Origin: Lichenostomus cassidix
Taxonomy: Eukaryota; Chordata; Aves; Passeriformes; Meliphagidae
DNA length: 64,000 nucleotides
Reading direction: 5' to 3'
Assembly (NCBI GenBank): GCA_008360975.2
Contig: CM039211.1
Location: forward strand, 74,691,663 to 74,755,662
The first letter of the stretch is position 1, and every line of letters starts with the position of its first letter. The position numbers were made by a program, and so were the translations under genes. Below, piece by piece: positions 53,676-64,000 of the stretch. The notes beneath the pieces are model-generated. The model was not told where the DNA came from. It saw only the letters and a program-made list of their open reading frames with translations, and searched no databases.

Positions 53676-56600
53676 GTGAGTGAGGGAGGGAGGGAGGGCG
53701 GGACGAGGCCGCGCTGCTCCCGGGAAAAGCTCCTCTCTTCCCGGTTTTTATCCGGGCTTCCTGCGAAATCCCCGAGCGCGGTTCCCCCGGCTTCGGTTTA
53801 GTCACGGAATCAGCGCCGCGTTCCCAATTTCTGGGATAAATTCCCGCTTTTCCCGCCCGACCCGCCAGCCCTCACCGCTCTGAGGGAGCGGCGGCTTTAA
53901 AGCTCCATTAAAGGGCACGAAACTGAGGGAAACAGCACTAAAAACACCTAAGAACCTAGAAAAAACATCTCTCTCCCTCATAAAACTTGGCTGGATCCTC
54001 ACCCTGTTTGCCCCGGACAAGTGTGGTGCAATCGGAATGAATTTGGCACCAAAGAAACCTGAATTATTCCCGTTAATTTGGGAAATTAGGGAGAATAGCG
54101 AGAATCTCGGGTTTTTTGGGCTTCATAAAGCATTCATTATTGTCTGGTTGCTGCTTCTTAATTCTGGGGGATTTTTTACCCGGTTTTCTACTTCGGGGTT
54201 TTTTGGTTTCACTTTTCGTTTCCTCTTTCCCAGTAAGAATTTACAGTTTACAATTTACAATTCCCTATACAGGAATTGCTGCAGCTCAGCACTTCCTACA
54301 CTTTTGCTGGCGCAAAATAAATAAAAAAATACATGTTTTCAACCAAAGCAATGCAGTTAAAAGAAACCTTTTCCTCCCAGGGCCAAATAAATGTCGGAAT
54401 AAGAGGTTACAGGTGGAAATGAGATTTATTGTGGGAAGAATTTTATGACCCTCGAAGCTTTGATACATTTTGATCATTAACTATTTAAGTTATGTGTAAA
54501 TACAATTTTTTCCCATGGACTAATGAGAGCATTTTTTTGCTGATTTTGCCCTCCTTTGTAGCACTTTATTGAGCAGGACTGTGGTAAAAATGCTGCAAAT
54601 AAAGGCAATAAATTGCAAATTCCTAAATGTCATCCTTGTAGTAGGGATGGTACTTTTACACCAGGATATCAGGAAGAGCAGGAATATTCTGATACTGTTT
54701 TGGCATTGAAAAAATGAAATAAAAGTGGAATTCAGTGGAAATGTCATTTTTTCCACAGGTGTGGCCCTTGTTTGAGAATTGCACCTGCATTCAACGCCCT
54801 GAGCAACAAATACCCACAGGCAACCTTCCTGGAGGTGGATGTGCACCAGTGCCAGGTGGGGGCTCTGAAGTAATCCCAAAATCCCCAAAAAATCCACCTT
54901 CTGTCCTGGAGAAGGAGCTGGGAATGGGTTGTGGAGGGAAAAGAGAAATTGGGGAATTAATTGGAAAGCAAAGCCTTCAGGTAGGACATTCAGAGTGATG
55001 TCCAAATACTAAATTCTCCCAAAGTGGGAGAATAAAATCCCTGCTTGGAAAACCATTCCTGCTGTGCTGCCCTTCCTCTGAGTGGTGTGAAAACACATTG
55101 ATTGATTAATTAATTAATTAGCAATACAGGCAGCAGTGGCTGATAACTAAAATAATACTTTTAGATATTGAACGCAATGCTGGTGGGAATTTAAAAGAGC
55201 CTTTCCAGGCAAATAGGGAAAATAAATAAATCAAAATAAATAAATCAAAATAGTAAGAACTGAAAACATGAGGGGCTGGCAAGAACTCAATAAATTGATT
55301 TATTAGTGGGACTGCTGGCTGTCAGTGGTGTAGAGGACATTGAGCTAAGTGTTAAATGGGCACTTTTAAAATGTCATTTGTTTTCATTTTCGTTTTTTTT
55401 AGGGCACAGCTGCCACCAACAACATCTCAGCCACCCCGACGTTCCTTTTCTTCCGAAACAAAGTGCGCATCGACCAGTACCAGGGAGCAGATGCTGTGGG
55501 CTTGGAAGATAAAATCAAACAGCACCTGGAGAACGATCCTGGCAACAGTGAAGACACAGACATCCCCAAAGGATATGTGGGTATCTCCCCAGAGTTTGAT
55601 TGGGATGCTTGTGGAGCTCAGATGGGTGAAATTCTGTGGGTTTCAAAAGTGTTTTGAGTCAAATAATGGGATTTTAGGCAAAGAAGACCACTTGTCCAGA
55701 AAAAATTAAGAATATTGACTTGCAGTTTTATTAAGAATGAAAAATCTCTCTAGTTATTAAAATTAATTTCGTGTCCTAGGATGAATTTAGTGCCCTATGT
55801 CCTCAGCCATCCCAACCTGTCTTCCAGCCATTCCTTAAAGTGCAAAAAGCATCATTCTTTCTTCCCCCAATATTTTTTGAAGCAAATGACCCTAAAGTGA
55901 TTCTCTTTATGTTTCTTTTTCCCCACCCAAGATGGATCTGCTGCCCTTTGTGAACAAGGCTGGCTGTGAGTGCCTCAACGAGAGCGACGAGCACGGCTTT
56001 GAGAACTGTTTACGCAAGGATTCCTCCTACCTGGAGTCTGACTGTGACGAGCAGGTGAAGCTCCAGCATCACTGGGATCACTGGGATGCACTGGGAGGGT
56101 GGGAGAAAAAAAATTCCCCAGCAGGAGCATTTGCTGGGATTTGAAGAGGGAAGCAACACATCCTTTTATTTCAGAGCTCTCTTGTCCCTCTTACCTGTGC
56201 TGAGTTGGTTTGAAATGAAGAAATCAACGTTTAATTGTGATTTTTTTTTCTCTGCAGCTGCTTATCACTGTAGCTTTTAGTCAGCCTGTCAAGCTTTACT
56301 CTATGAAACTTCAGGGGCCAGACAATGGTGAGTGACATGTGTGGTGCAAATAAATTGATTTAGTGTAGATTGATAGGCAAATATTTTTGTTTGAGACATG
56401 AGTCGAAGTATTTATTATAGTTTGATACACAAATAGAAGTGTTTAATACAGTTTGATACACAAATAGAAGTGTTTATTAGAGTTTGATAACACATATAGT
56501 TTGATACACAAATAGAAGTGTTTCTTAAAGTTTGATACACAAATAGAAGTATCTCTTATAATAGTATATATAGAATATATATACTGCTAAGACAGATTTC

Positions 56601-58699
56601 CAGTTCATCCCTGTTTTCTACCAGTAAGGCATTTGGGAATTAAACCTTGGGTCAGGAGTAAGGTGACAAATACTGGGATTTTATTCCCAAATAAAACCCC
56701 TGGGAATGTGTTATCAATCTTCAATAAGTATCCCAAAAATCCTTAACTAAAAGTCTATTTTGATGGTTTTAGAAATGCAGAAGTATTTATTATAGTTCTA
56801 ATCCACGAATTATATTTATAGTTTGATCCCTTGCAAAGAGAGGGTTGGATTTAATTCAAGGCTCAAGATGAGAGCCACTGAAAGATGCACTGAAATTATT
56901 ATATTTTTTATAATAATTCAGCTTCCACTGCAAAATTCCACACAATTCCATGGACTTCTGAGATCCTCTGTGGAATATAATGCCCACCTGGAATAATTCC
57001 TCTCTTCCCTCCCAGGCCAAGGGCCAAAATACATCAAAATCTTCATCAACCTGCCTCGCTCGATGGATTTTGAGGAAGCAGAACGAAGCGAACCAACCCA
57101 GGCTCTGGAGCTGAGCCCAGATGACATCAAGGAAGATGGGATCATCCAGCTCCGTTATGTCAAATTCCAGAATGTCAACAGTGTCACTGTGAGTCCCTTT
57201 TTCCTGAGGGAAATCCACACAATCCTGGAGCCTGGGAGGCTTGGGGCCTTCAGCAAACATTAAATTGTACTGATTGAATTTCTAGTCAGATCCCAGTGAA
57301 GTTGGGACTCCTTGGGTCCTGAATGGGGGAAGTGGAAGCTGGGAAAATCCAGCTTTAACAAACTGCATTCTGCATAGAATTATTGAAATTAAGAGGACAG
57401 AGACCTTTACTTTAAAATTAAAAAAGCTTTAATTCACTCAATTCAAACACCTCGAGCATCTGATGCTTTAGGGATTAAGTCACTGAACTCCTTTTTTTGG
57501 CTTTTTTCCCTTTCCAGTTGTTTGTCCAGTCCAATCATGGTGATGAAGAGACGACAAGAATCACATATTTCACATTTATTGGCACTCCAGTGCAAGCGAC
57601 AAACATGAATGACTTCAAACGAGTGAGTCTCTTGCTAAAAAACACCCTTGGAACCTGCTGAGGCCACAATTCCAGATTTTCAGGGTGTTTTGGGCATCCA
57701 AGGGGAAATGTGGAGCTTTTTCTTGGGGTTTTTTTGAGCTTTCTATGAGGTTTTGATCCTCAGCTCTCTAAAAATAAATGCTAAGAAATGAAAACATGGG
57801 GGGCTGAAAAGTTACAAACACCACAGGCAGTGGTTTTTTTAATAGCTGTGAGATCTCGATTTACATCCTGATTTTGGGATTCCATTTTTTTGGAAACTTT
57901 TTTGTGAAGTCTTATTTTAAAATAAACTGCTTCAGCAATGAATTTATGGTACAAATACCCTCTAATTTCAGAAGGTTAAAAGCACTAATATCAACATGGC
58001 ACCTACTTAATTTTTAGCAGCAAAACTGGGTCTTAACTAAACTTAAAACTCAAACACTTCCCTTTCCCAATTTCTGCCCCATTTTTATCCTGAATTTGCC
58101 ATTTTAAGGTCAAACCAAGCAGCCTGGATTGAATCCTCTGGAGCTGATGGGAAGCTCTGCTGAGGCTTTCTTTGGAAAGGAAGGGACATGGATCAAAATA
58201 GATATATTTTTAATTTTTTTTTTATTATTATTTTTTGAGAAGGGGGATGGATGGGCAGAAAATAGGTGGAGCTGAGCTGAGATGCCAAAATCTGCTGTGT
58301 TTTCCAGATAATTCACATGGGCCACTTGTCCCTCTCTGCCTCTGACTGGTATAGACCATTTCTGTTGATATTCCATACTTGCTAACACCTAATCCTTAAT
58401 TTTTGAACTCTGGTTTTCCTTTTCTCCCTCACTTCTCTGCCTAATCCGTGTGTGAATCGTGCCAGGAGTGAACAAATGCACAGGATTGACCAATTTAACT
58501 CCAAATGGGCTTTCAAAATGCTTTTCCTAGCAGCTCTTAATTCTTTTGGGAGAGAGAGCTCAGCTGGACACTGAGAATTCCTGCCCTGCAGGCTGACAGG
58601 GAATGAGCAAGGGGAAGGAGCAGGAATTCCTGCCCAAGTTCTAAACTTTATTCCTGGTTTTTCTTCCAGGTAGTTGGCAAGAAAGGAGAGAGCCACTAG
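53578..58699 (+). CDS. TXNL1: TXNL1 (thioredoxin-like protein 1), complete coding region, 8 exons
   Basis: TXNL1 is a cytosolic and nuclear thioredoxin-fold protein that binds the 19S part of the 26S proteasome through its C-terminal PITH domain (family knowledge). Eight exons joined in phase give 289 codons plus stop, the length recalled for human TXNL1. Exons: 53578-53675, 54759-54855, 55403-55576, 55932-56054, 56258-56327, 57016-57188, 57518-57622, 58670-58699. Residues 1-110 form the thioredoxin domain with the redox motif Cys34-Gly-Pro-Cys37 intact. From about residue 115 to 285 is the PITH domain, including PKYIKIFINLPRSMDFEEAE. The protein ends VVGKKGESH. The chosen ATG has a good context (GCGGCCATGG). 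The N terminus MAGVKVIANDTEF differs from recalled human by a few residues. The gene is head to head with WDR7. Confidence 0.98.
53676..54758 (+). other. TXNL1: TXNL1 intron 1
   Basis: CpG-rich at its start and then AT-rich. No further feature is supported. Confidence 0.6.
54759..54855 (+). CDS. TXNL1: TXNL1 exon 2 (residues 33-65), redox motif
   Basis: Begins with the catalytic CGPC motif and encodes LRIAPAFNALSNKYPQATFL and EVDVHQCQ. The acceptor is TTCCACAG and the donor GTGGGG. Confidence 0.97.
54856..55402 (+). other. TXNL1: TXNL1 intron 2
   Basis: AT-rich with a TTAATTAATTAATTA run near 55,106 and AAATAAATAAATCAAAAT direct repeats near 55,220-55,245. Confidence 0.6.
55403..55576 (+). 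CDS. TXNL1: TXNL1 exon 3 (residues 66-123)
   Basis: Encodes GTAATNNISATPTFLFFRNK through DIPKGY. It holds the cis-proline (ATPT) typical of thioredoxin folds. The acceptor is TTTTTTTTAG and the donor GTGGGT. The open frame runs on past the donor, but the MDLLPF of exon 4 shows where it splices. Confidence 0.97.
55932..56054 (+). CDS. TXNL1: TXNL1 exon 4 (residues 124-164)
   Basis: Encodes MDLLPFVNKAGCECLNESDE through SDCDEQ, the cysteine-containing start of the PITH domain. The acceptor is CACCCAAG and the donor GTGAAG. Confidence 0.97.
56258..56327 (+). CDS. TXNL1: TXNL1 exon 5 (residues 165-188)
   Basis: Encodes LLITVAFSQPVKLYSMKLQG and PDN plus one base of a Gly codon. The acceptor is TCTCTGCAG and the donor GTGAGT. 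Confidence 0.96.
56328..57015 (+). other. TXNL1: TXNL1 intron 5
   Basis: Contains an AT-rich minisatellite (listed separately) and otherwise unremarkable sequence. Confidence 0.5.
56405..56575. repeat. AT-rich minisatellite in TXNL1 intron 5
   Basis: Four to five copies of TTTGATACACAAATAGAAGT with a short variable tail, about 35 bp per unit. Confidence 0.85.
57016..57188 (+). CDS. TXNL1: TXNL1 exon 6 (residues 188-245)
   Basis: Encodes GQGPKYIKIFINLPRSMDFE through KFQNVNSVT, the core of the PITH domain. The acceptor is CCTCCCAG and the donor GTGAGT. Confidence 0.97.
57518..57622 (+). CDS. TXNL1: TXNL1 exon 7 (residues 246-280)
   Basis: Encodes LFVQSNHGDEETTRITYFTF then IGTPVQATNMNDFKR. 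The acceptor is CTTTCCAG and the donor GTGAGT. Confidence 0.97.
57623..58669 (+). other. TXNL1: TXNL1 intron 7
   Basis: About 1.05 kb, AT-rich, with a T-rich run near 58,205-58,235. No feature recognised. Confidence 0.5.
58670..58699 (+). CDS. TXNL1: TXNL1 exon 8 coding part (residues 281-289 and stop)
   Basis: Encodes VVGKKGESH followed by TAG. The acceptor is TTCTTCCAG. It is found only by splicing logic, being too short to stand out as an open frame. Confidence 0.95.
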   Translation, partial: VVGKKGESH

Positions 58700-58805
58700 G
58701 AAGGAAGCCACTGGAAAGGCCTTATCCCGGTCCAAGATTCCCACTTTTCCTGGATAATTGCTTGACCTTAACCAGAGACTGTCAGTTTGATTTACTGCCA
58801 TTTCC

Positions 58806-58811
58806 AATAAA
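58806..58811 (+). terminator. TXNL1: TXNL1 poly(A) signal (first of two)
   Basis: AATAAA lies 107 bases after the stop and is followed by a GU-rich run (GGAGTGTTTTCCTGGTGTC). A second AATAAA is at 58,876-58,881. Either or both may be used. Confidence 0.6.
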
Positions 58812-58899
58812 TCATTGCTTTGAGCTGGAGTGTTTTCCTGGTGTCATCCTCCTCCTCCTCCTCTGTGGATTTGTAAATAAAATTCCTGACTTTTTGCCA

Positions 58900-60010
58900 A
58901 GTTGAATTTTGTTTTTTCCAAGGATTGTGGCTCTTTTTGTTCCATTGAAACTTCCCAACTCTGCTGAGAGTTTCAGATGTCAAATGCAAGTAAAATTTGA
59001 TTTGTTTTGTATTATTGTTATTCCCACAAAATGCAGATAATTCTTGGACAGGATTAACTTCACCTGTTTGTGACAGGATTCACCTGTTTCTTGGACAGGA
59101 TTAACTTCACCTGTGTAATTCCCATTTCCCTCCAAAATCAGAGCAGAGGAAACAGATTTTAAAATCATTGTTCCATGAACTTCCACCAAATTCCAAAATT
59201 TTCAATATGAGAAATTCCTGACCTTGTTTCCCAGGCAAGCTGGGATTTCAATGTTATTCCTTCCTCCTTTTATTGGATGTTTTTCCTCTCTCTGGTTTCA
59301 GTAAGGGAATATTTATTGCAAATGTTAATTTTCCCATCTTAATTGGAATTTTTTTACTACTTAGGGCACATTTCCAAGAAAATTTACCAAATTAATGTTG
59401 GTAAATCAGGCATTGATCAGCACCATATCCATTGCATTCTCTAAATTCCCAGGAAAACTTGCTAAGTGTTTAATTGCCATAATTAATCTCTTTGTAAAGT
59501 TAAATTTACTGCATTTTTAATTACACAAATCCCATTAAAACTTAAATCCTAGCCTAATTGCTGTTCCTTGGACACAGTGGGGTGGTTCTTTTCTGCCTTG
59601 GCATGTTTGGATGTTCATCCCAAGTGAATTTCCTGCTAAAATAGAATTTCTTTTCCAAACAGAAAACTGGGAATTGTCTAGAAAACCTTATTTTCTGAGA
59701 GGCATGGGGTTTGTGTTCACTCTCACAGCATAATCCAGGATATTCCCAGAGCTGCATTCATCAATGGCATGTGGTGACAATACATTTCCTCTCCTCATTC
59801 CCTACTCCTGTGTTTGGAGGGATGTAAAACACAGAATTACAGATGGAAATAAATAGTTTTTAATACAAAACCTACCTGTTTCTGCTTTTGTCCACTCGTC
59901 CTGCCTTGGAATCGTGGCGAAGCACCTCGGGAAAGGATTTCCCCCATTCCTACCTGAGCACTTCGATCGTCCCGTGATGAAAGACTCATTAAACGTGACT
60001 CGTTAAATTC
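58900..60010. other. Intergenic downstream of TXNL1
   Basis: Mostly AT-rich unique sequence. At 59,045-59,125 TTCTTGGACAGGATTAACTT occurs twice as a local duplication. No gene seen. Confidence 0.5.
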
Positions 60011-60068
60011 ATTAATATTTTTATTTATCGAAGGTCCCGCGCTGCGCTGTTGCGTTTCCCGCGGGACG

Positions 60069-60083
60069 CCACGAGGTGGCGCT
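60069..60083 (+). promoter_or_regulatory. CTCF-like binding site
   Basis: CCACGAGGTGGCGCT agrees with the core CTCF consensus CCACCAGGGGGCGCT at 13 of 15 bases. It lies in an isolated CpG-rich patch (about 60,030-60,115) in otherwise AT-rich sequence downstream of TXNL1. Confidence 0.5.
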
Positions 60084-60119
60084 GCGGAGCCGCGCCGGCA
60101 ATGGCTCGGGATAACTTTC

Positions 60120-61370
60120 GCAGGAAAATGACATTTCCCGGGTTTTTTTGTTCCCCCATAAATCTGAAACATGAATGTTAATTTAATTAAAATAAATCGT
60201 TCCCCCGCTTGTACACCCGATGGAATTCATCCCGAAATTCATCCCGAAATGCTTCAGGTGCCTCCTGCAGCTTGGATGGGAATGCAGGTGGGAATAAGGA
60301 GCTCCATTATCCCCCTTTAATACGACTTGATCATTGATTAATTAGGGCACAATTAACTTCAGGATATTATTGGGATTTTATATACATGGGCAGGAATTGC
60401 CTCCAACCTCCCGGATTATCCCATTAATCCCCTTTGTCTCCTGGATTGCCTCAGTTCTAACTCCAAGTGTTTTTCCCTTGGAATGTCCCATTTGGGAAAA
60501 CTCCGGATTGAGAAATTCAACTGAAAATGCAGGAGTAGGAGGTTGTGGAGCTTCCCAGACACCAAAAATCACCTTCCATGGATTTCCTGAGTGCCCAATT
60601 TGAGCTCCTGCCCTGTGTTCCCCTAAATCTGAGTTATTCCCTGAATTCCAAAGGCTTGACAGCACACACAGAACTTCCAGAGCATTTAATACATTTCCCC
60701 CCAGAAGTTTAGGGAATTCTGAAAGGCTTCTCCAGCGAAAGGAAAAAAATACCTTTCCACTTCATTTCCCAGATTGCATTTCGTCTTGTGCAAAATAACA
60801 TTTAATGGCCAAACCACCTCATTTCTAAGTTGATGTTGTTAAACTGAAATATCCAGGAGTCTCCATGAAATGTTTTCAGTATTTGGATTTTTCTGAAGGT
60901 TTCTGTTTTCCTGATTTTTTCCCCCAATTTCCCCAATTCCCGAAGAAGCAGGAGCTCTGGGAAGCAGTGGAGTGTTACTAATACTGTGTCATTAACTCCA
61001 AGGGAAATCTCCAACTGCAGCTTCCTGCCAAAAATGCAGCCAGCAAAACTCACTGCAGGACTTTTCCTCCCTTCCTAACAGGTATTTTGCTCCCCAGGCC
61101 CTCTCTTCTGCTCCGAAACACAACCATTCCCTGGGAAAAATGACATTTTTTCCCCTTAAATGAACCACCAGGAAATATTTGTTTATTTTTTCACACTTTT
61201 CAAACTTTTCCCTTTCATTTTTGTGTGGTTTATATCCACCTCCTGTGCTGCTCCAACTCCTTCTGGGCACCGATGATGGGAAGAGCCTGAAAAAATTGGT
61301 AGTTTTTAATAATGATTTGTTATTTATCATTTATTATTATTTATTTATTATTTTTATTCATATCAAGATG
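60120..61370. other. Intergenic, no gene seen
   Basis: No gene or clear transposon. A local duplication of AATTCATCCCGAAAT occurs near 60,223 and 60,238. Confidence 0.5.
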
Positions 61371-61380
61371 AGCTCACTAA

Positions 61381-61425
61381 CTGGAAAAGGAAAGGAAAAG
61401 GAAAAGGAAAAGGAAAAAAAGGAAG
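61381..61425. repeat. GGAAAA purine microsatellite
   Basis: About six GGAAAA units, purine-only on the plus strand. Confidence 0.9.
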
Positions 61426-62640
61426 TTCAAGGTTGTTTCTCTGCTTACCACATTTTAATGTCAATGGAAAAAAGGGCATTTTGGTAAAATTCCCCCATTT
61501 CAGACCATGGGAATTTAAAGCTTTTCCACTCCTCCTGCAGCTCCAAGGGGAGTGAAGATGTTTTCCCCCTCAGGAATGTTTTCCTCCTCATGGAATGACT
61601 CAGCTCCAAACAATGTGCTCTAGTGGGTTAATTCTGCTGGGCAAAATGGCTTTTTGGAGGAATTCCTCCAAAATTCAGGGGAATTATTTCCCAAGCCCAG
61701 GGAAATTTGAATTATCCCAATAGAAATGATAAAGGTGATCATGATAAAGATTATCCATTTTTTCCCCACACCCAGGTAAATGCGAGTTGATTCCTCAGCC
61801 TCACCTGAGCTCCCAGATGAACCAACCTCTCAACATTTCCTTTCACACAAAACCTCCTGATGTGGGGATTATTTGTAGCCTTCATTTCACCCCATTTTTA
61901 CCCAGAAATTCCCATTATTTTTGGGAAGGACGGGACCTCCCAGTCCGAGGATTTTCGGCTGACAGCCTTAATTTCCCCCCATTTTTACCCCGAAATTCCG
62001 ATTATTTCTGGGAAGCAGAAAGCAGGGATGGCAGCTTTGACCTGCAGGGATCTCAGCTGTTAATTGGAAGTGTTTTCGGCCGGGTTTAGGTGGTGCTGCC
62101 GGCATTCCCGATCCCCGCCCGGCTCATCCCGCGGGATCGAAGCCCCGAGCAGGACAAGGGGTGACAGCAGCTCCCGGCAGAGCTGCCCGGAGCAGCCTGG
62201 CTGTCATCTCCAGCTCCGGGAGCTGCGATTTCCTGCAGTAATTAGTCTCTCGGTGAGTTTTTAGGCTTTTGTGGCATGTTGGGAAGGCGATGAGTTCGAC
62301 AGCGATACCTGCCGGGGGAGGATGGGTGTGAGACAGGGAAAAATGGGATGTGGGAATCGGGAATGGCAGAAAAGCGGTGATTTTTAGGGAAAATCGGATT
62401 TGCTGCTTCTCCCTCAGCACCCCCGAGGTGCCGGGGGATGGGAATTGATCCTCAGCTTCCCTGGATTCAATGGTGTGATGGAAACATCCTGGAATTCTGC
62501 TTGGATAAAGGATGTGGAATTCCACCATCCGGATGTGTTTTATGGAAGTGGAACTCCTAAACTCATCAGGCCTTGCAGGAAATTGTCAATTTCCAATTCC
62601 CACATTTGTGGGAATCCTAACCAAACACAGGAATAAAAGT
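61426..62640. other. Intergenic with a local duplication
   Basis: Near-identical stretches beginning CCCATTTTTACCC occur at about 61,890 and 61,979 and share about 40 bp. No gene is supported. The 62,070-62,200 part is mildly GC-rich. Confidence 0.5.
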
Positions 62641-62719
62641 CCCGTCCAGGCTGAGGTATTTTCTGGGATTCCAGAGGAATCCCATAAAAACCCGGGAATT
62701 CTTATCCCGGGAATATTTT

Positions 62720-62830
62720 CCTGCAGGGATTTTGGATTTGGGATATCCTGGGAATGTTTGCCTGCAGGGATTTTGGATTTGGGATATCCCGGGAATGTTT
62801 GCCTGCAGGAATTTCGGATTTGGACCCCGC
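62720..62830. repeat. 41-bp tandem repeat, about 2.7 units
   Basis: Units start CCTGCAGGGATTTTGGATTT at 62,720 and 62,761, with a diverged third at 62,802. A partial unit precedes them. Confidence 0.9.
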
Positions 62831-62839
62831 GGGGCCAAA

Positions 62840-64000
62840 AGAGTTGGGAGGGTGGTTTTATTCTTTTTTTTTTTTTTTTTCTGTCACATCCCCACTCAAA
62901 GCAACAAACACTTCCTGGCCGAGCATATGCGGGTGCCGGGGAAGGAGAAGCTTCCCAATTCATCTGCTGCAGGAGCAGAAGGTGTGAAGTGGGAGGAGAA
63001 GAATCGCGAGCGGTTTGGATGCCAGGGAAGATCGCGGCGATATTCAGCAGAAGGGATAGATGGGAAACACGTGGAGCTGGGCAGAGCTGGCACCGAGAGC
63101 CACGTGGGCACCTCGGCCAGCCCTGGACAAATCCTGCATCTTATTTCTGGGGTTTTTTCCAGTATTTTCCAGGCATGGAACGGAATGGGATCTTTTCAGT
63201 GACTGCCCAGCCTGCTGCCCGAGCAGGAAAAGTGGCTGGGAACGGGGATGTCATTCCAGAACATTCCATCCTGCTTTTCCCAGGGCTTTGGGTGAGGAAA
63301 GAATTGATTTGCCGTGTCGATTGATCTGTGATCCCACAGCTCCCAGCTCCCTTCCTGGGGGCATCCAGGCAGCCCAGAACTCCAGAGGAATAAGGGAAAG
63401 CTGTTAGAGCCTCATTAGCTCCCGAATTCCTGCAATACCCATCCGGGAGCTCCTCGCGAGTCATCGCAGCACCTGCAGAACCAATGGGTTTGTGGGAAGC
63501 AGGGAATGATTATTCGCACCTCATCTCGTCGCCTGCCTCGGAGGAGAATCATTACAGGCAGAGGTTTTTCGCTCCCACCACTGCGTTTTTCAAAATTGAT
63601 TCCTCATACTATTCATTTCTAAATGCCTCCTTTATCCCAGTGCTATATAGCCATCGTATAGATAATTTTATAATGTATATATAATGCCAGAGATAAAACT
63701 TTATAACAGATATAAATAGAATGTCACAATAAATAGAATTTTGTAATGCCTGTCATTTGATGATATAGAACTTCATAATATTTATAACGTTATAAACACC
63801 TAATTATCTCTATCTATACCATAATTTTATGAATTCCAAACTATTCTGTTCACTCCATACAGAACAGATCCAGGCATTGCAAACCCTTTGGAAAACCTTC
63901 CCGGCCACAGAAAGCTGGGAGAGGCTGATAAACCCATATTTTAAAGGCTATTTTTGGGGCTCAAATTTGTCCTGTACTTCCCAAGATCTCACGGAAGTGC
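62840..64000. other. Intergenic, no gene seen
   Basis: Includes a T run at about 62,863-62,880 and a very AT-rich stretch (63,600-63,840) with many short TATAA and TTATAA words. No exon or RNA gene supported. Confidence 0.5.

Larger units (their letters stand above)
52550..53750. promoter_or_regulatory. Bidirectional CpG-island promoter between WDR7 and TXNL1
   Basis: The stretch is dense in CpG and GC compared with both flanks. It spans the WDR7 first-exon donor and TXNL1 exon 1, which face away from each other with about 840 bp between 52,736 and the TXNL1 ATG. No TATA box was seen. The human genes have the same head-to-head arrangement (recalled). Confidence 0.8.

Noticed and set aside
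53101..53805. Long frames across the TXNL1 promoter on both strands
   Set aside because: CpG-rich sequence has few stops. The frames pass through promoter boxes and antisense of TXNL1 exon 1.
62512..63324. 270-codon plus-strand frame near the window end
   Set aside because: It crosses the 41-bp repeat and a long T run (phenylalanines), with no recognisable protein. Most likely chance.

Overview
This is vertebrate nuclear DNA, most probably from a bird. The genes have many short exons separated by GT-AG introns. The dispersed repeats resemble the 3' ends of avian CR1 LINEs. No bacterial or viral gene organisation is visible. Species and chromosome cannot be read from the sequence. I recall TXNL1 being Z-linked with a W gametolog in chicken, so a sex-chromosome origin is possible but unproven.

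Layout. Bases 1 to about 17,260 are intergenic sequence beyond the 3' end of WDR7. They hold a 24-unit 18-bp minisatellite (927-1358), other short tandem repeats, CR1 fragments and several A/T-motif-rich stretches that look like conserved non-coding elements. From about 17,265 to 52,900 the minus strand carries a complete WDR7 gene: 27 coding exons (1482 codons plus stop), one upstream non-coding exon, and a probable poly(A) signal at 17,284-17,289. A CpG-rich promoter region (about 52,550-53,750) lies head to head between WDR7 and TXNL1 and contains six YY1-like boxes. The plus strand from 53,578 to about 58,900 carries a complete eight-exon TXNL1 gene (289 codons plus stop). From 58,900 to 64,000 I see no gene. 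That stretch has a CTCF-like site in a small GC-rich patch (60,069-60,083) and tandem repeats.

Gene roles. WDR7 is rabconnectin-3 beta, the partner of DMXL-type rabconnectin-3 alpha in regulating V-ATPase assembly and the acidification of vesicles. TXNL1 is a cytosolic thioredoxin-PITH protein associated with the 26S proteasome. The two share a promoter region, as they do in human, but I know of no shared pathway.

Most unusual points. A 64-bp tandem duplication at the 5' end of the WDR7 coding sequence copies the splice acceptor, start codon and first codons. A ~75-bp duplication copies the last codons, stop and an adjacent splice donor at the other end of the same gene. A 29-bp VNTR abuts the acceptor of WDR7 coding exon 23 and appears to have grown from the edge of a dispersed repeat. 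The WDR7 gene is very compact (about 35 kb) compared with several hundred kb in mammals. All exon boundaries were derived by hand from reading frame, splice consensus and recalled human proteins, not from alignment software.
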